DNA of 64,000 nt, taken from Linnemannia hyalina (lineage: Eukaryota > Mortierellomycota > Mortierellomycetes > Mortierellales > Mortierellaceae). Within the stretch, counting starts at the first letter, position 1; each line of letters begins with the position of its first letter. Location: the NCBI GenBank assembly GCA_019671135.1, contig JAHRHY010000002.1:2557501-2621500 (forward strand). The letters run 5' to 3'. The notes beneath the pieces are model-generated. The model was not told the DNA's origin, did no database searches, and worked only from the letters and a program-made list of their open reading frames with translations. Both the position numbers and the translations under genes were made by a program. Shown one piece after another: positions 31,111 through 41,799 of this stretch.

Positions 31111-32590
31111 TTACTCGGCGTGGTGAGCGGGGAACTCGAAGACGACCTCCTTGCCGGTCAAACGACGGTAGACGGCAACGAAGGTGTCGAGTTTGTACTC
31201 CAAAGAGGTCGAGTCCTTGGCATCGAGGAAGCTAATATGTGCCAAAAAGGGGATATGAAAGGAAAAAAAAATAGGTGTGAGAAATTACGCGCGTATTCTT
31301 TCCAGCGAGCATGATGGCTGCATAGTTTCTGAACGAGACACACAAGAGAACGCGTTTACGCGTTCTTTTGTCGACAACCGACAAGAAAGACAGAGGGACT
31401 TACACCTTGATGATCTTCTTCTGGTCGGTCTGGACACGGGTGCGCTTGCCGGTGATCTCGGTGGGGTAGACCAAGTCCTCGAGGAGCTTCTCGTGGACGG
31501 AGGTGAGGGTGCGGGAGCGGGGGCGCATCTGCTTGGCACGGGAAGTACGGGTGGGCTTGGCCATGATACGGCGCTGGGCAACGAAGACGACGTGGCGGTC
31601 AGAGAACTTCTTCTCGAGCTCACGGGTGAGTCTATATTTTTTGTTTTGATGTGTTGAAGGTATTGTTAGCGTCTTGTTGTTAGGTCGTTTGAAGCATTGC
31701 CATATCTCCCTTGTCCTTTGTAACTTTTTGGCATAATTGTGGAAGTTGGTTATTACCTTCCCTGGATCTTGTGGAAGGCCTTCAACTGGGGAACGGGGAC
31801 GAAGATGACAATGGCCTTCTTGCCGTTGCCGGTCTCGATCTGATCAGAGAAATTTGGTGATAGAAAAGAGAGATGTTGGGTCAGTCTGGCTGCACAGGTG
31901 CACTACGTTGTTTGTAGAGGTATGTTGGAGGCTCTCCCTGGAACACCGATGGAAATGGGTTCTCCTTGCAAGCTGCTGTCTGTTCCTCTCTTCCAATTGA
32001 TCAAGTTGAACTCTGTAGAAGTGGAAGTAGGACCGGTGTGGGTTGTTGCTGGAGGCGTAATAAATTGAAGTCATGGGTAGCCTTTTCACGTCCTTGCTGC
32101 TTGCTATTAGCGACTGTAAGCAATTGAACTCGGTCGATGGTGATATGACTGTTGGTCTGGTTGAACGCCGGTTTGATTTTTCCGTCGGTCGATGTTGGTC
32201 ACTGAATCATAGGTTCCGCATGGAAAACTACATCATCCTAGATGAAAGTATCCTCCATCCTTATTCCTCCTTCTGCCATCTTCCCGATTCCTGGACCTGA
32301 ACCACCAACAACTCTTCCCTTCTTCCCAAGACTGCGAAAGAATACGCTGGAGGGTCAAACGTCGTCGTATCCTGCTAGTGGTTGTACGTCGTCCCAACCC
32401 CCCCCGCTGCCCTGTTCGTTCCTCTTTGAACAAAAAAGAGAAAACTCACCTCCTTGGCGCTGGAGATCTGGAGAGCCTTGAGCTCCTTCTTCAAGTCAGC
32501 GACGTTGTTCTCCAAGTCAAAGAGAGCCTGAGCGACAGAGAGCTCGATCTCATCAGCAGGGCCGTTCTTGGCAATCTTGAGGCTGGCCAT
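31111..32590 (-). CDS. RPS7: Small-subunit ribosomal protein eS7
   Basis: Four exons: 32450-32590, 31757-31839, 31404-31631 and 31111-31231 (190 residues, the usual eS7 length). Typical segments are [18 protein letters not shown] near the start, [20 protein letters not shown], the basic [20 protein letters not shown], and at the end [16 protein letters not shown] and [11 protein letters not shown]. eS7 sits on the 40S body and is needed for 18S rRNA maturation. The first codons are followed by a 610-base intron (31840-32449), a position often used in ribosomal protein genes. The intron 3 donor was set to GTAAGT at 31403, giving KVFLDAKD. Confidence 0.95.
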
Positions 32591-33231
32591 ATTGTTCTAT
32601 AGTGTTGCCATGAACGTCCCGTTTTTTTTTAGGTATTGGTTGTTTTTTTTTGTAGGAGTTGGTTGAGGAAAGTTGATGTAGAGGTCGGATCCGATTAGGT
32701 GATTGTTGGAGTTTTGTGTGATGGTAAAAGTAACATCCCAATCCCGAGTTGAATCAGAGGTTCGCCGCATGAGAAAAAAGTTGTAAAGTCGGTTCCCGAG
32801 AGTAAAAAGGTGATATGTAGACAGCAGAAAAAAAAGATGGTGGGTGTTAGTTTCGTGCTACATTTTCCTGAACGGATGGATAGGATCGTAGCAATGGCGC
32901 CAATGGTGGTATCGATCGATGGATGATGGACGACGGATGTCTGTAAATCTATCGATGACATATTGTCGCCACTGTCCGCATTTCAGTTGCCCCTCTGTGC
33001 ACATACAAAGAAATGAAAGGAGGTTGAAACGAGCGCGAACCACCGGCCACTAAATAGAAACTGGCCCTCTCTAATTCGAATTCATCGTATTTCTTTTCTT
33101 TTTCTTTTATTCAAATTCTGGGTTCTTGTCTTTCATGTCGCACCAACTCCATGCAAAATGATGTGCTATGTATGTACTAATATTTGTAACACTATTCCCA
33201 GCCCTCGTAAAACGGTGACACGCCCTGTAGT
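32591..33231. other. Promoter region of eS7 and 3' flank of the Fmp52-like gene
   Basis: T-rich stretches occur at 32622-32630 and 32643-32651 next to the eS7 start. No further gene is seen. Confidence 0.45.
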
Positions 33232-34029
33232 TTAGAGCTTGGAAGAAGCGTTGTACTTGTTGACAATGTCGTGAATATTGGGGTTGTTAAAGTAGGCGAC
33301 CTTGCTCCTGGACTTGGGGTTGACACCGACGCTCTTGGGCGACACACCCTGGACATCGACCGAGTCCGAGGTTCCGACTAAGCGCATCGCAAGCGCCACC
33401 GAGGCCACACTGATTGTGGCCGACCTTTCCGAGACAAACTCAAACACAGGAACAAGCTTGCCGAAGATCCACTCGCCCGCGCGGATTCCTACACGGGGCT
33501 CGACAGTCTTCAAGAACGCAGGGTGGAAGATACTGACACGCTCAAACCCAATCTCAGCCAGGGCTTTCTCGGTCTCGCCCTTGGACTTTGGGTAGAGGAA
33601 GTATGAGTCGGCGTTGGCACCGGCGGAGGAGCAATAGAGGAAATGGACCTTGGACAATCCTGTGGCGGGATCCTTGGGCGCCTTCTCGTGAATTTGACGA
33701 GCCGATTCGACGACGTACTGCTGATCAATCTTCTTGAAGTTCTCGGCGGATCCGGCAGCCGCGCGGGTCGTACCCAGAGTACAGAAGACGACCTGGGGCA
33801 GGTTTGCGCCTTCGTCGGGGAAGGTGGCGGCGATGTTTTCAAAGTCGATAGTCTTTTGTTCGAGAACCGAGAGGTTGGTGAAGCTGCTGTCGTTTTCGGT
33901 AGGGACGGGGCGGCGGCCGAGGGTCAGGACTCGTGTGAAAGCGTTTGAGGAGAGGGCGTCCTTGACGAGGGCTTTTCCGACGGCTCCTGTTCCACCGAGA
34001 ATGATGCACGAGTTCAGAGGGATGGACAT
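33232..34029 (-). CDS. Fmp52/HTATIP2-like NAD(P)-binding protein (atypical SDR)
   Basis: A single exon encodes 265 residues. The N-terminal Rossmann motif CIILGGTGAVGKALVKDAL (GGTGxxG) is followed by LTLGRRPVP, the VVFCTLGTTRAAAGS segment typical of this family, FLYCSSAGA, and YPKSKGETE, which supplies the Tyr and Lys of an SDR YxxxK motif. FHPAFL and GEWIFGKLVP follow. Yeast Fmp52 is at the mitochondrial outer membrane or ER, and human HTATIP2 (TIP30) is a cytosolic/nuclear regulator; the reaction is unknown for both. Length fits (~230-280). Confidence 0.85.
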   Translation of the reverse strand: MSIPLNSCIILGGTGAVGKALVKDALSSNAFTRVLTLGRRPVPTENDSSFTNLSVLEQKTIDFENIAATFPDEGANLPQVVFCTLGTTRAAAGSAENFKKIDQQYVVESARQIHEKAPKDPATGLSKVHFLYCSSAGANADSYFLYPKSKGETEKALAEIGFERVSIFHPAFLKTVEPRVGIRAGEWIFGKLVPVFEFVSERSATISVASVALAMRLVGTSDSVDVQGVSPKSVGVNPKSRSKVAYFNNPNIHDIVNKYNASSKL

Positions 34030-36361
34030 TGTTGTGAGTATTTTTGTGTGTTGTGTGTGAATGAAGGAATGAATGAGAAGAGAGAGAGAGGGAAAGAGGA
34101 AGAGTAAAGGAGGTAGTCAAGTAAAGGTCAGAGAGGAAGAGTGGGGCAAGAAATATGCGATTTTGGTTTGCGTATAGTGGGAGTGGATTGGCTGTCCTGA
34201 TGTGATCGAAGACGTAAAGGCGACGAACGATGATTCAACGGTAGGCAGGACGCGATCGCCTGTTTACAAAAGATACATCCCCAGCTTGCACTTACTCCTA
34301 GGTCGCACCAGACTGGGTTCGGCGGCCTCACCTCCCCCTCTCTCCCGCCGCATACATGTATTCATGTAAGCGCAAACGGAGGGCTGCAATCTGGCGATCG
34401 TTAATCTTGCCCTTGCCTTGTCTTTGTATGTGCTTCCTCTGTTGTTTTTTGTTGAAGAGTCAAGTAGGATCGCCACTGTAGCATAAAGCAGATACACAGT
34501 CCATAGGCCAAAAGCCAGGAGTATATGAGAACGATTGTTATCAGTTGAATAAAGGTCGGCGTCAGGGCAAGGCATGGTTCGAGGTTCCATCTTTGTAGCT
34601 ATCAATTGCCTGGGTACAGGGCAATTGTGAGGTGTAGTGAGGCATGTGTGGGTATGCGTTTGAGTATGTGTGAGTGTTTGAGCAAAGTGAATGGTTTGAA
34701 TACAAATACAAACCAAGACGGTAAAGCGAAGAGTGCAGAGAGACACAAGAGGCAAAGAACAAAAAAAAGTGCCCATGAGTTTCATGGCGATGTGCAGGAA
34801 GAGGTCGGTCGATTAGGGAGGGCGATTTTTTCTTATTAGACTTCTGTGCAGGCAAATCAACTTCTCTCCCTCTTGCTTCTTTCTTTCTTTCTTTCTTTCT
34901 TAATACACCGTCGTTCGCCCTGCCTTCTCCTTTTCCCGTCGTTGGCCTTCTCTCTCTCACATAGACCATACCCCTCCCAACCTCCTTCGCCCCCAACATA
35001 CAAACCCTGCCTCTCCTGAGGTCAACAGCAACAACCAACCACGTAAGTATCCCTGCCGCCTCCGTCTCGCCTCTTGGCCACCGTCCATACGGAAAAAGGG
35101 TCATCCCTTCATTCCTCGTCCACCGTCCGGACCTCAACTCTCATTCCAAGGAAAACGAGAAAAGAGAAACATAACTCTAGAGGAGACCAACACTCGCCAG
35201 AGGACAACTTGCCTTCTTTACAATGCCAATACTGGATTGAGCAGACCGTGGGTTCGTGTGTTCTTTCTTCCAGGACCCAATTGACCATTGTATCCACCCA
35301 ATGCGGCATGAAGCTCAGGCCAACCTGAGAACTGGGGTCTGGAGACAACAAGCGAGTGTATGTGAACCACAGCCCAGTGCATTCAGAAGAGTTTCTCTTC
35401 CCGAGACCTTTCTACCTTGATGGCTCGGATGCGCACTGGGCAACGAAGGGTTCAGCCAGTTTCAGCCTCCCACAGTCCGGCCTCAATTGCATATAGCACT
35501 CAACGTCGTTGTAGCGGCGGGGACCTACAGCGACGGCAAGTTAAGATCAATAGGTTGTGGAAGGGACTCAACCAAGAAAACAAAAAAGGATAATGAACAA
35601 GGAGACGAGGAGATAAGGAGAGAGTGAGAATGACAGAGAGGAGTGAGAGGAGAAGAGGGAGAGGGAGAGTGAGAGAGGTGGGGGACCAAGACTCGCCGCA
35701 CCCGTTTCGATCCTTCTTGTTGCCCCACCAGCATACAAGGACAGAAATGATCCACAGCATGGCAGGGCCGCAAGGGCAGGCACAAGGATATAGCAACAAA
35801 AAGAGTAACGAGCTGTGGGTCTGTTGTCGTTGTCCTGCATTGTCATCGCCGTCGCCACGGTCGCCATGATACAAAGAAACAGCTCACGGACAGTGTGTTC
35901 CCTAACGCTTTGCTCCACACTTTTTGCTTGATTCCTTTTGTGTATGGTAACATAGGATAATATCACCCCTCGAAAACGATTCCTTGAACGGGACCATGAC
36001 CACGCCAGCGTTGCCACTGGACACAACAACACACTAAAACACAATCCCGCTAAACCAAGGAGCTCAACACAATACAACACAACCACAGGCCTAGCTGCGA
36101 TCCATCGACACACGCAGTGGCAATACTCCATACAAAACAGAACCTCCCCACCTATACCACACACACAGAACGCATCCGCTACAGTAGAGAAGGGATCAGC
36201 CATCATCCGTCCTTTTTCCAACTGCTTCTTTTCCAACCATCCTATTCCAGCAGACCAACGGACTATCCGGACCAGGATCTGCTATCATAACAACAAGCAA
36301 CCCCAAGAACAACACCGACACTCTCTTTACCTTTCAATCACCCGATTGACCGTTTTCAAGT
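34030..36361. other. Divergent intergenic region (Fmp52-like / PWWP)
   Basis: About 2.3 kb. It contains a (CTTT)n microsatellite at 34876-34901 and AG-rich tracts near 34080 and 35630-35680. Two open frames on the minus strand (34264-34785 and 34562-35137) overlap in different frames, and a third (35568-36236) is low-complexity hydrophobic. None looks like a real protein. Confidence 0.5.
34876..34901 (+). repeat. (CTTT)n microsatellite
   Basis: About six uninterrupted TTTC/CTTT units. Confidence 0.85.
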
Positions 36362-39300
36362 ATGACAAGGGCATCATCAAATCGGAAGCACAGCACAGGG
36401 AATGCTGCCACCAATTCAAGACCAGGCCCTGTCTTCAAGGGCCGAGACGTTGTTTTTGTTGATCCTCTCGGTGAGTGGTGTCTCTTGCAATACGCCTGTG
36501 CCTGGACTGGAGTGGGCTGGCAGTTCACGTTTTTCTTTAGTGCTTGCGCCGCAAAAAAAGGACAAAGAGGTCTATGCTGAAGACACAACGCACTCATTCG
36601 AATGCCCTTTTGTTCTCTTTTCCTATGAATGTAGATGACAAGGAGAGTTACTGGTGGCCAGCCATGGTAATGATCATTTTTAGTCTTTTAGTGTTTTTCT
36701 TGTTTGTCTGAGGGGGGTTTATTTTATCTTTGGAGTTTAATGGACCAGTTGGTGTGTCGGTGTGGTGTGGCAGGGGTGGTGGGATTGGCATTCTTTGGTT
36801 CTTGTATAACCATGCGCCTCTTTCTCGTCGTTCCCCTGGCTGGCTCCGTCGCCCGCATTTCCTTATCAAGCTTATGGCGTTATTCTCGACTTTATTATAT
36901 TGACAATGGCATGCGCATTCGGGGATGTGTCTTGTGCTGTCCAGTCCGGTCTGGTTTCGTCTCGTCAGGCTGTGGTCTCGCTCGTGCTCTCTCGATCACA
37001 CAGCTCTCACTTCCTCATGGGATCGTGGGTAATAATATTCTTTTGTGTTTGTATCTGCTCCCATTATCGCAATAGATCGTACCTGTTCCCGAGATCGATT
37101 CGTCCATGGAATGCACAGTCCTCAACCCTGGCGAGTGTCTCGTGAAGTACTTTGAGGACAACAAGTACTCAGTCGTCCCCTTCTCTGACCTCCAGCACTT
37201 TAAGCCCACAACCATCCCCTTCCTCGAGTTTGAACTCGCTGCCGGCCAAAAGTTCCTCAAGAACGGAGGCGTCGTTAACGCACTGTCCTACCTCGATTCG
37301 GGCAAGGTCAAGCGCCGTTTCTCTTGGAACCGCTGGGGCTCTGCTCAGGACCAAGACTTGAACCTGGATATGCAGCGAAGCAAGGCGATCAATCTGCCCT
37401 TGATTACTGACGAGGAGTACCTTGGATCCCAGCCGCAGTCCCAAGCGGTTGTCGCCTCGCACTTATCCTCCGCCGCTTCATCACCCGCTGTCTCGACCAA
37501 GGACGATACGGACATTGAATTCGGAAGCAATGATCCGCTACACACCCAAAGTCAATCAGGTTCCGGTCTCGTATCGGGTGCTTTATCATCGATGCCCCTG
37601 ACTCCTTCTTCGTCGGCCTCGTCTTCCTTGATTAGCACAACAACAACAATAACAGCAGCGGCAACACAAGCAGCGGGAAATACTCTCAAGAATGGGATGC
37701 AGCGTCCAGTCGCAGGAGGAGGAATATCATTGCAGCAGCAGCAGACAGCGACGACTCTGCTCCCTTCTCCCGTTAGCCTGCAGGACCTGGCCACAGCCGA
37801 ACCAATGGACGAAATTGAGTTTGGGACCCGCTCGACAAAAACCAAGACCGAGGGGACAGCCACAAAAGACAGTCCTGTCTCTGGTCGATCAAGGTCCCGC
37901 CGCGGAAGTCGGGAGGTCGACCCCAAAACATCCTCGTCTTCACCCGCCACTTCTCTCTCTGCTGCCACGTCGACATCTTCTCCCAAGGACACCACTTCCA
38001 AGGCAGCAGCAGCAGCAGCAGACAAGAAGGAAAACTCGAAGCGGTCCCGCAACGCCAGCGAACAGTCCTCGTCGCCCGGCTCCTCCTCCTCGGGCAGCAA
38101 CAGCAACAACAACATCGCAGTAACGACACCCTCGACAGAGGCAGGATTAACCCCAGCATCTGGGTCAGGCGAGGTCATCAAGAGACGGAAAACAGGGGGA
38201 GAGCCTACCATTTCGACAGACTCTCAGAGCATGGCGCCAGAATCAGGAGCAGCGGTTTTGGCTCGATCTTCAAGACAGGGATCAGTCGAATCTAACACGT
38301 CACCACGGTCTACTCGACATTCCTCTCGTCACTCGAAAGCCCCTGAAAACATCCAGCAAGCTGGACAAGGCGAGCCAAGATCCGAATCACCCGTTGAGCC
38401 TACTGTCTCGGCACGGCTACCAACACATCGCATGACTCGCCAGCGATCCATGCCCAAGAGCGCCAACTCTCTCCCACCGCCAGCGCCACCAATAACAGTG
38501 CAGACAGCCTCAAGTGAGGCAGAGCAGACGTCAAATACTCTTGACGTCAAGGAGGGTAAAGCACTTCACACCGAGGAGACGACCAAGAATGAAGAGACCG
38601 AGGAGACAAAGCCATCGACTGGTGCAGCAACAACAGAGGAGGAGTCGACAGCGATGGATGTGGACGAACCAGAACCAAAGTCTACCAGAAACCAAGGTCG
38701 AGGCCGGGAAAAGTCTGGATCGATTCCACCATCGTCTTTGGTCTCGACAACAGCATCCTCGGCGACCTCGTCGCCATCATCTATGGGACCAGATGATGGA
38801 CAGATGCCATCATCAGCGTCGACAACCTCGTCGACGACTTCGACTAACGGACGACTCCAGTCTTTGGTTCTAGACCGACAGGGGATGGATCGCGGGTTTG
38901 AGATTGTGTTGCCGACACTTGCGATTGGATCAAAGGAGCGGGAGGCGTTCTATGAGAACATTATGGATCATATGCAGAAACTGCGACAGGAGCATCGTCG
39001 ACTGAAGGAAGTCCTGAAGAGCTCAGAGTACGTCCCCAAGGGTCGTCGTGCTACACGGTCCTCGCCCCAATACTACGCGTCCCACCACCATCATCGTCAC
39101 CATCACCGCCGCCATTCGCCTGCAGAGGAGAAGCAAAGTCATCGGAACGAGTCCCCAGCACTGTCCAAAAGCAGTTCCGCCAGCACACCCAACCCTAATA
39201 GTGGCAACGGCAACAGCAGTAGTAGCAGCATCAAGGAGAACCAGGCTACACCATCATCCAAGGCATCCTCATCCACAGCAACCGCGGCAGCTGTAACAAA

Positions 39301-39655
39301 GGCGGAAGCAGCGGCGGCCAAGGCGGAAGCAGCAGCAGCCGCAGCAGCCGCAGCAGCAGCCACCCTAATCTACCAGGGCTCGACACCTTCGTCTGCTATT
39401 TTGACATCCAACATCTCGACAACGACGCGTCGATCGGCGGCGACGGCAGCAGCAGCAGCGGTGACAGCCACGGTGTCACGAGCGAGTCGACAGAGCCACC
39501 AAAGCAGCGGATCGAATGGATCGAATGGCGATAAGGAGTCCAAGAGACGAGGAGCGGCCGCGGCAGCAGCAGTAGCACAGGTACAGGCATCAGCACCTGT
39601 GATCACAAGCGATGGTGGGGCCATCACCACGCGTGCCAAGCGACGGCTTCGCTGA
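36362..39655 (+). CDS. PWWP-domain protein with long Ser/Ala-rich disordered region
   Basis: Three exons: 36362-36470, 36635-36666 and 37076-39655 (906 residues). Residues ~24-140 form a PWWP/Tudor-like fold: FKGRDVVFVDPLG, then ESYWWPAMIV (WWPA in place of PWWP), CLVKYFEDNKYSVVPFSDLQ, and a helical FLEFELAAGQKFLKNG. PWWP domains bind methylated histone tails and DNA, so a nuclear chromatin role is likely. The next 500 residues are Ser/Thr/Ala-rich and probably disordered. Near residue 620-660 lies a conserved-looking helical piece, REAFYENIMDHMQKLRQEHR, then HHHHRHHHRRH. The C-terminus has poly-Ala runs and ends with basic RAKRRLR, a possible nuclear signal. Exon 2 is only 32 bases. Confidence 0.8.
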
Positions 39656-40229
39656 TCCTTTGTTTTCTAGCTGAGCGCAGGTTAGCAGAAGAAGGAAGAG
39701 TAGAGTAGAATGTCGGGCGGGTGTTTGTTTTTAGCTTATTCTTTATTTTTGTTTTTTATTCTGTAGCATAGTCTTCTCCTTTTCCTTTTTCTACTGTTTT
39801 CATTTCTAATAACAACATGCTTTTTTCATTTTTCGAGATCCGATCTGCCTCCTGCGTTTTCTTTTCTTTCCAAAGGATGGATGTGGTGTGTGATATCGGT
39901 GTGATGCAAGGATGAGTGATAGATTTTATTTATCAATTGGGGCCTCTCCCCGCACTTTCCTTTTTTGGGGTGAGTACACGATGATTCATGCTTATCTTTT
40001 TTTTTTTTCTTCTGACTCGGCTTTCACTATACCTTCGTCACCTTATTTCTTTCATCTTTTTTTTCTCTCTCCCCTCTTTTTTTCTTCTCTTTTCTTTTTC
40101 TCTTTCTTCTTCTTCTTCTTCTTCTTCACGCAACCCCACACACAACACCAAGCCGTCAAGACCACCAACAAACACCACACCGCACTTCACCCACACCCAA
40201 CACCCAACACCAAACACCAAACAGACACC
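39656..40229. other. Intergenic region and 5' leader of phosphoserine aminotransferase
   Basis: A (TTC)n-rich pyrimidine tract at about 40095-40127 and a CA-rich stretch (40137-40228) lead directly into the ATG at 40230. Pyrimidine-rich leaders precede several genes in this window. Confidence 0.5.
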
Positions 40230-41543
40230 ATGGCAGCAGCACAAGCACAAGCAGGACAACACAAATGGAACTTTGGAGCCGGTCCCGCCATGATCCCCCG
40301 CCCAGTCCTCGAACGCGCCCAAGCCGAGTTCCTCAACTACCAATCCACAGGTCTCTCCCTCATGGAACTCTCCCACCGATCCCAACCGTACGAGGACCTC
40401 AACAACAAGGCCCAGGCGCAACTCCGTCAACTCTTGAAGGTTCCCGACAACTACAAGATTATCTTTATGCAAGGAGGCGGGCATACTCAATTTGCGGCGG
40501 TGGTTTATAACCTCATTGCCTGGAGGCATCATCAGAATGGGGCCAAGGGCGATTGGAGACAGATTCCGGTGGATTATGTAGTGACCGGATCTTGGTCTGC
40601 CAAGGCGGCGGAGGAGGCCAAGAGGTTGGGGGCGAACTTGAGGGTTGTGTGTGATGCCAAGAAGGCTCTGGGCGCGTACACGGGTATCCCGGCCGAGACG
40701 ACTTGGGCGACTTCTGATCCCCATGGTGCTACTCGTCAAGCGGATGATGAGGCCGGACAGAAGCCTGCGTACTTGTATTACTGTGATAACGAGACTGTCA
40801 ACGGTGTCGAGTTCCCTTATGTCCCTTCACTCCATGACCCCTCGGTCCCCCTCGTCTGTGACATGTCGTCCAACATCCTCTCCCGCCCTGTTGATGTCTC
40901 GAAATTCGGAGTTATCTATGCCGGCGCCCAGAAGAATATCGGCCCTGCCGGTGTGTCGGTCGTCATTATCCGGGAGGACCTGTTGCAGACCAGCGAACTC
41001 AAGGATGGTTTGCCAGCCGTGGCCTTGATGTTGGATTACAAGACGATGGTCAAGAACAACTCGCTCTACAATACCCCACCCATGTTTGCCATCTACATCT
41101 CCTCCCTCGTCTTTGAGTGGCTCCTCGACGCCCCTTCCCAGCGTGTCCAGGACGGCGATGCTTCCATCTACCCTCACTCGTCCCTTGTTGGAGTCGAAGC
41201 TGCCCAGGCCAGGAACGAACGCAAGGCCTCGAAACTCTACAAGGCCCTGGACGAGTCTCGATTCTGTAGGATTGTCGTTCAGGACAAGGCTGCACGTTCA
41301 AAGATGAACATCCCCTTCAGGATATCTGCTACCCCCAAGGGAGACAGCTCGGCCATTGTTGACAAGAAGAAGGATGAGGAGATGGAAGCTGCGTTTGTGG
41401 CTCAAGCTGAGGCCAAGGGATTGTTGCAGTTGGCCGGTCATCGTTCGGTTGGTGGAATCCGTGCCTCGATCTATAACGCCATGACCGAGGAGGGTGTTGA
41501 TGTCTTGATCGCTTACCTCAAGGAGTTCGAGAGCCAGTACTAA
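40230..41543 (+). CDS. SER1: Phosphoserine aminotransferase
   Basis: A single exon encodes 437 residues. PLP-dependent class V aminotransferase that converts 3-phosphohydroxypyruvate and glutamate to phosphoserine and 2-oxoglutarate, step two of serine synthesis in the cytosol. Landmarks are WNFGAGPAMIPRPVLERAQ, STGLSLMELSHRS, IIFMQGGGHTQFAAV, TGSWSAKAAEEAKRLG, CDMSSNILSRPVDVSKFG and the PLP lysine (about residue 235) in YAGAQKNIGPAG. It ends HRSVGGIRASIYNAMTEEGV. The open frame extends upstream to 39912, but that part encodes low-complexity sequence, and CAGACACCATGG at 40230 is a good start context. It is slightly longer than bacterial SerC (~360) because of insertions near residues 140-190. 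Confidence 0.96.
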   Translation: MAAAQAQAGQHKWNFGAGPAMIPRPVLERAQAEFLNYQSTGLSLMELSHRSQPYEDLNNKAQAQLRQLLKVPDNYKIIFMQGGGHTQFAAVVYNLIAWRHHQNGAKGDWRQIPVDYVVTGSWSAKAAEEAKRLGANLRVVCDAKKALGAYTGIPAETTWATSDPHGATRQADDEAGQKPAYLYYCDNETVNGVEFPYVPSLHDPSVPLVCDMSSNILSRPVDVSKFGVIYAGAQKNIGPAGVSVVIIREDLLQTSELKDGLPAVALMLDYKTMVKNNSLYNTPPMFAIYISSLVFEWLLDAPSQRVQDGDASIYPHSSLVGVEAAQARNERKASKLYKALDESRFCRIVVQDKAARSKMNIPFRISATPKGDSSAIVDKKKDEEMEAAFVAQAEAKGLLQLAGHRSVGGIRASIYNAMTEEGVDVLIAYLKEFESQY

Positions 41544-41799
41544 ATGGTAGGAGGTAGGAGTCGGGACAAGGACAAGGGGTGGGAGCTAGGACATGACAGA
41601 TTCGGCGTATCTCGGACCCATACACTCCCTTTTTCTTTCTTTTCCTTCTTTCCCTCCCACCCCACACACACACTCATATCATATCATATTATATCATCCC
41701 ATTTGAAGATCTATTCATCCTCCGTAAATAAATGCGCATACTCATACTCACAGGTACATTTATTTACATAAATCTATAATACAAAAAAAAATAAATAAG

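Noticed and set aside
34264..35137. Two overlapping minus-strand open frames of 173 and 191 codons
   Set aside because: They overlap each other in different frames, are low-complexity, and show no domain or splice pattern.
35568..36236. 222-codon minus-strand frame with hydrophobic stretches
   Set aside because: It derives from GAGAG/CTCTC-rich DNA, and no family resemblance or conserved motif is visible.
37552..38211. 219-codon minus-strand frame inside the PWWP gene
   Set aside because: It is antisense to a Ser-rich coding exon with strong codon bias, which routinely opens the opposite frame.
39912..40229. N-terminal extension of phosphoserine aminotransferase
   Set aside because: The extension is Phe/Ser-rich, derived from a pyrimidine-rich leader. 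The family N-terminus aligns with the ATG at 40230.
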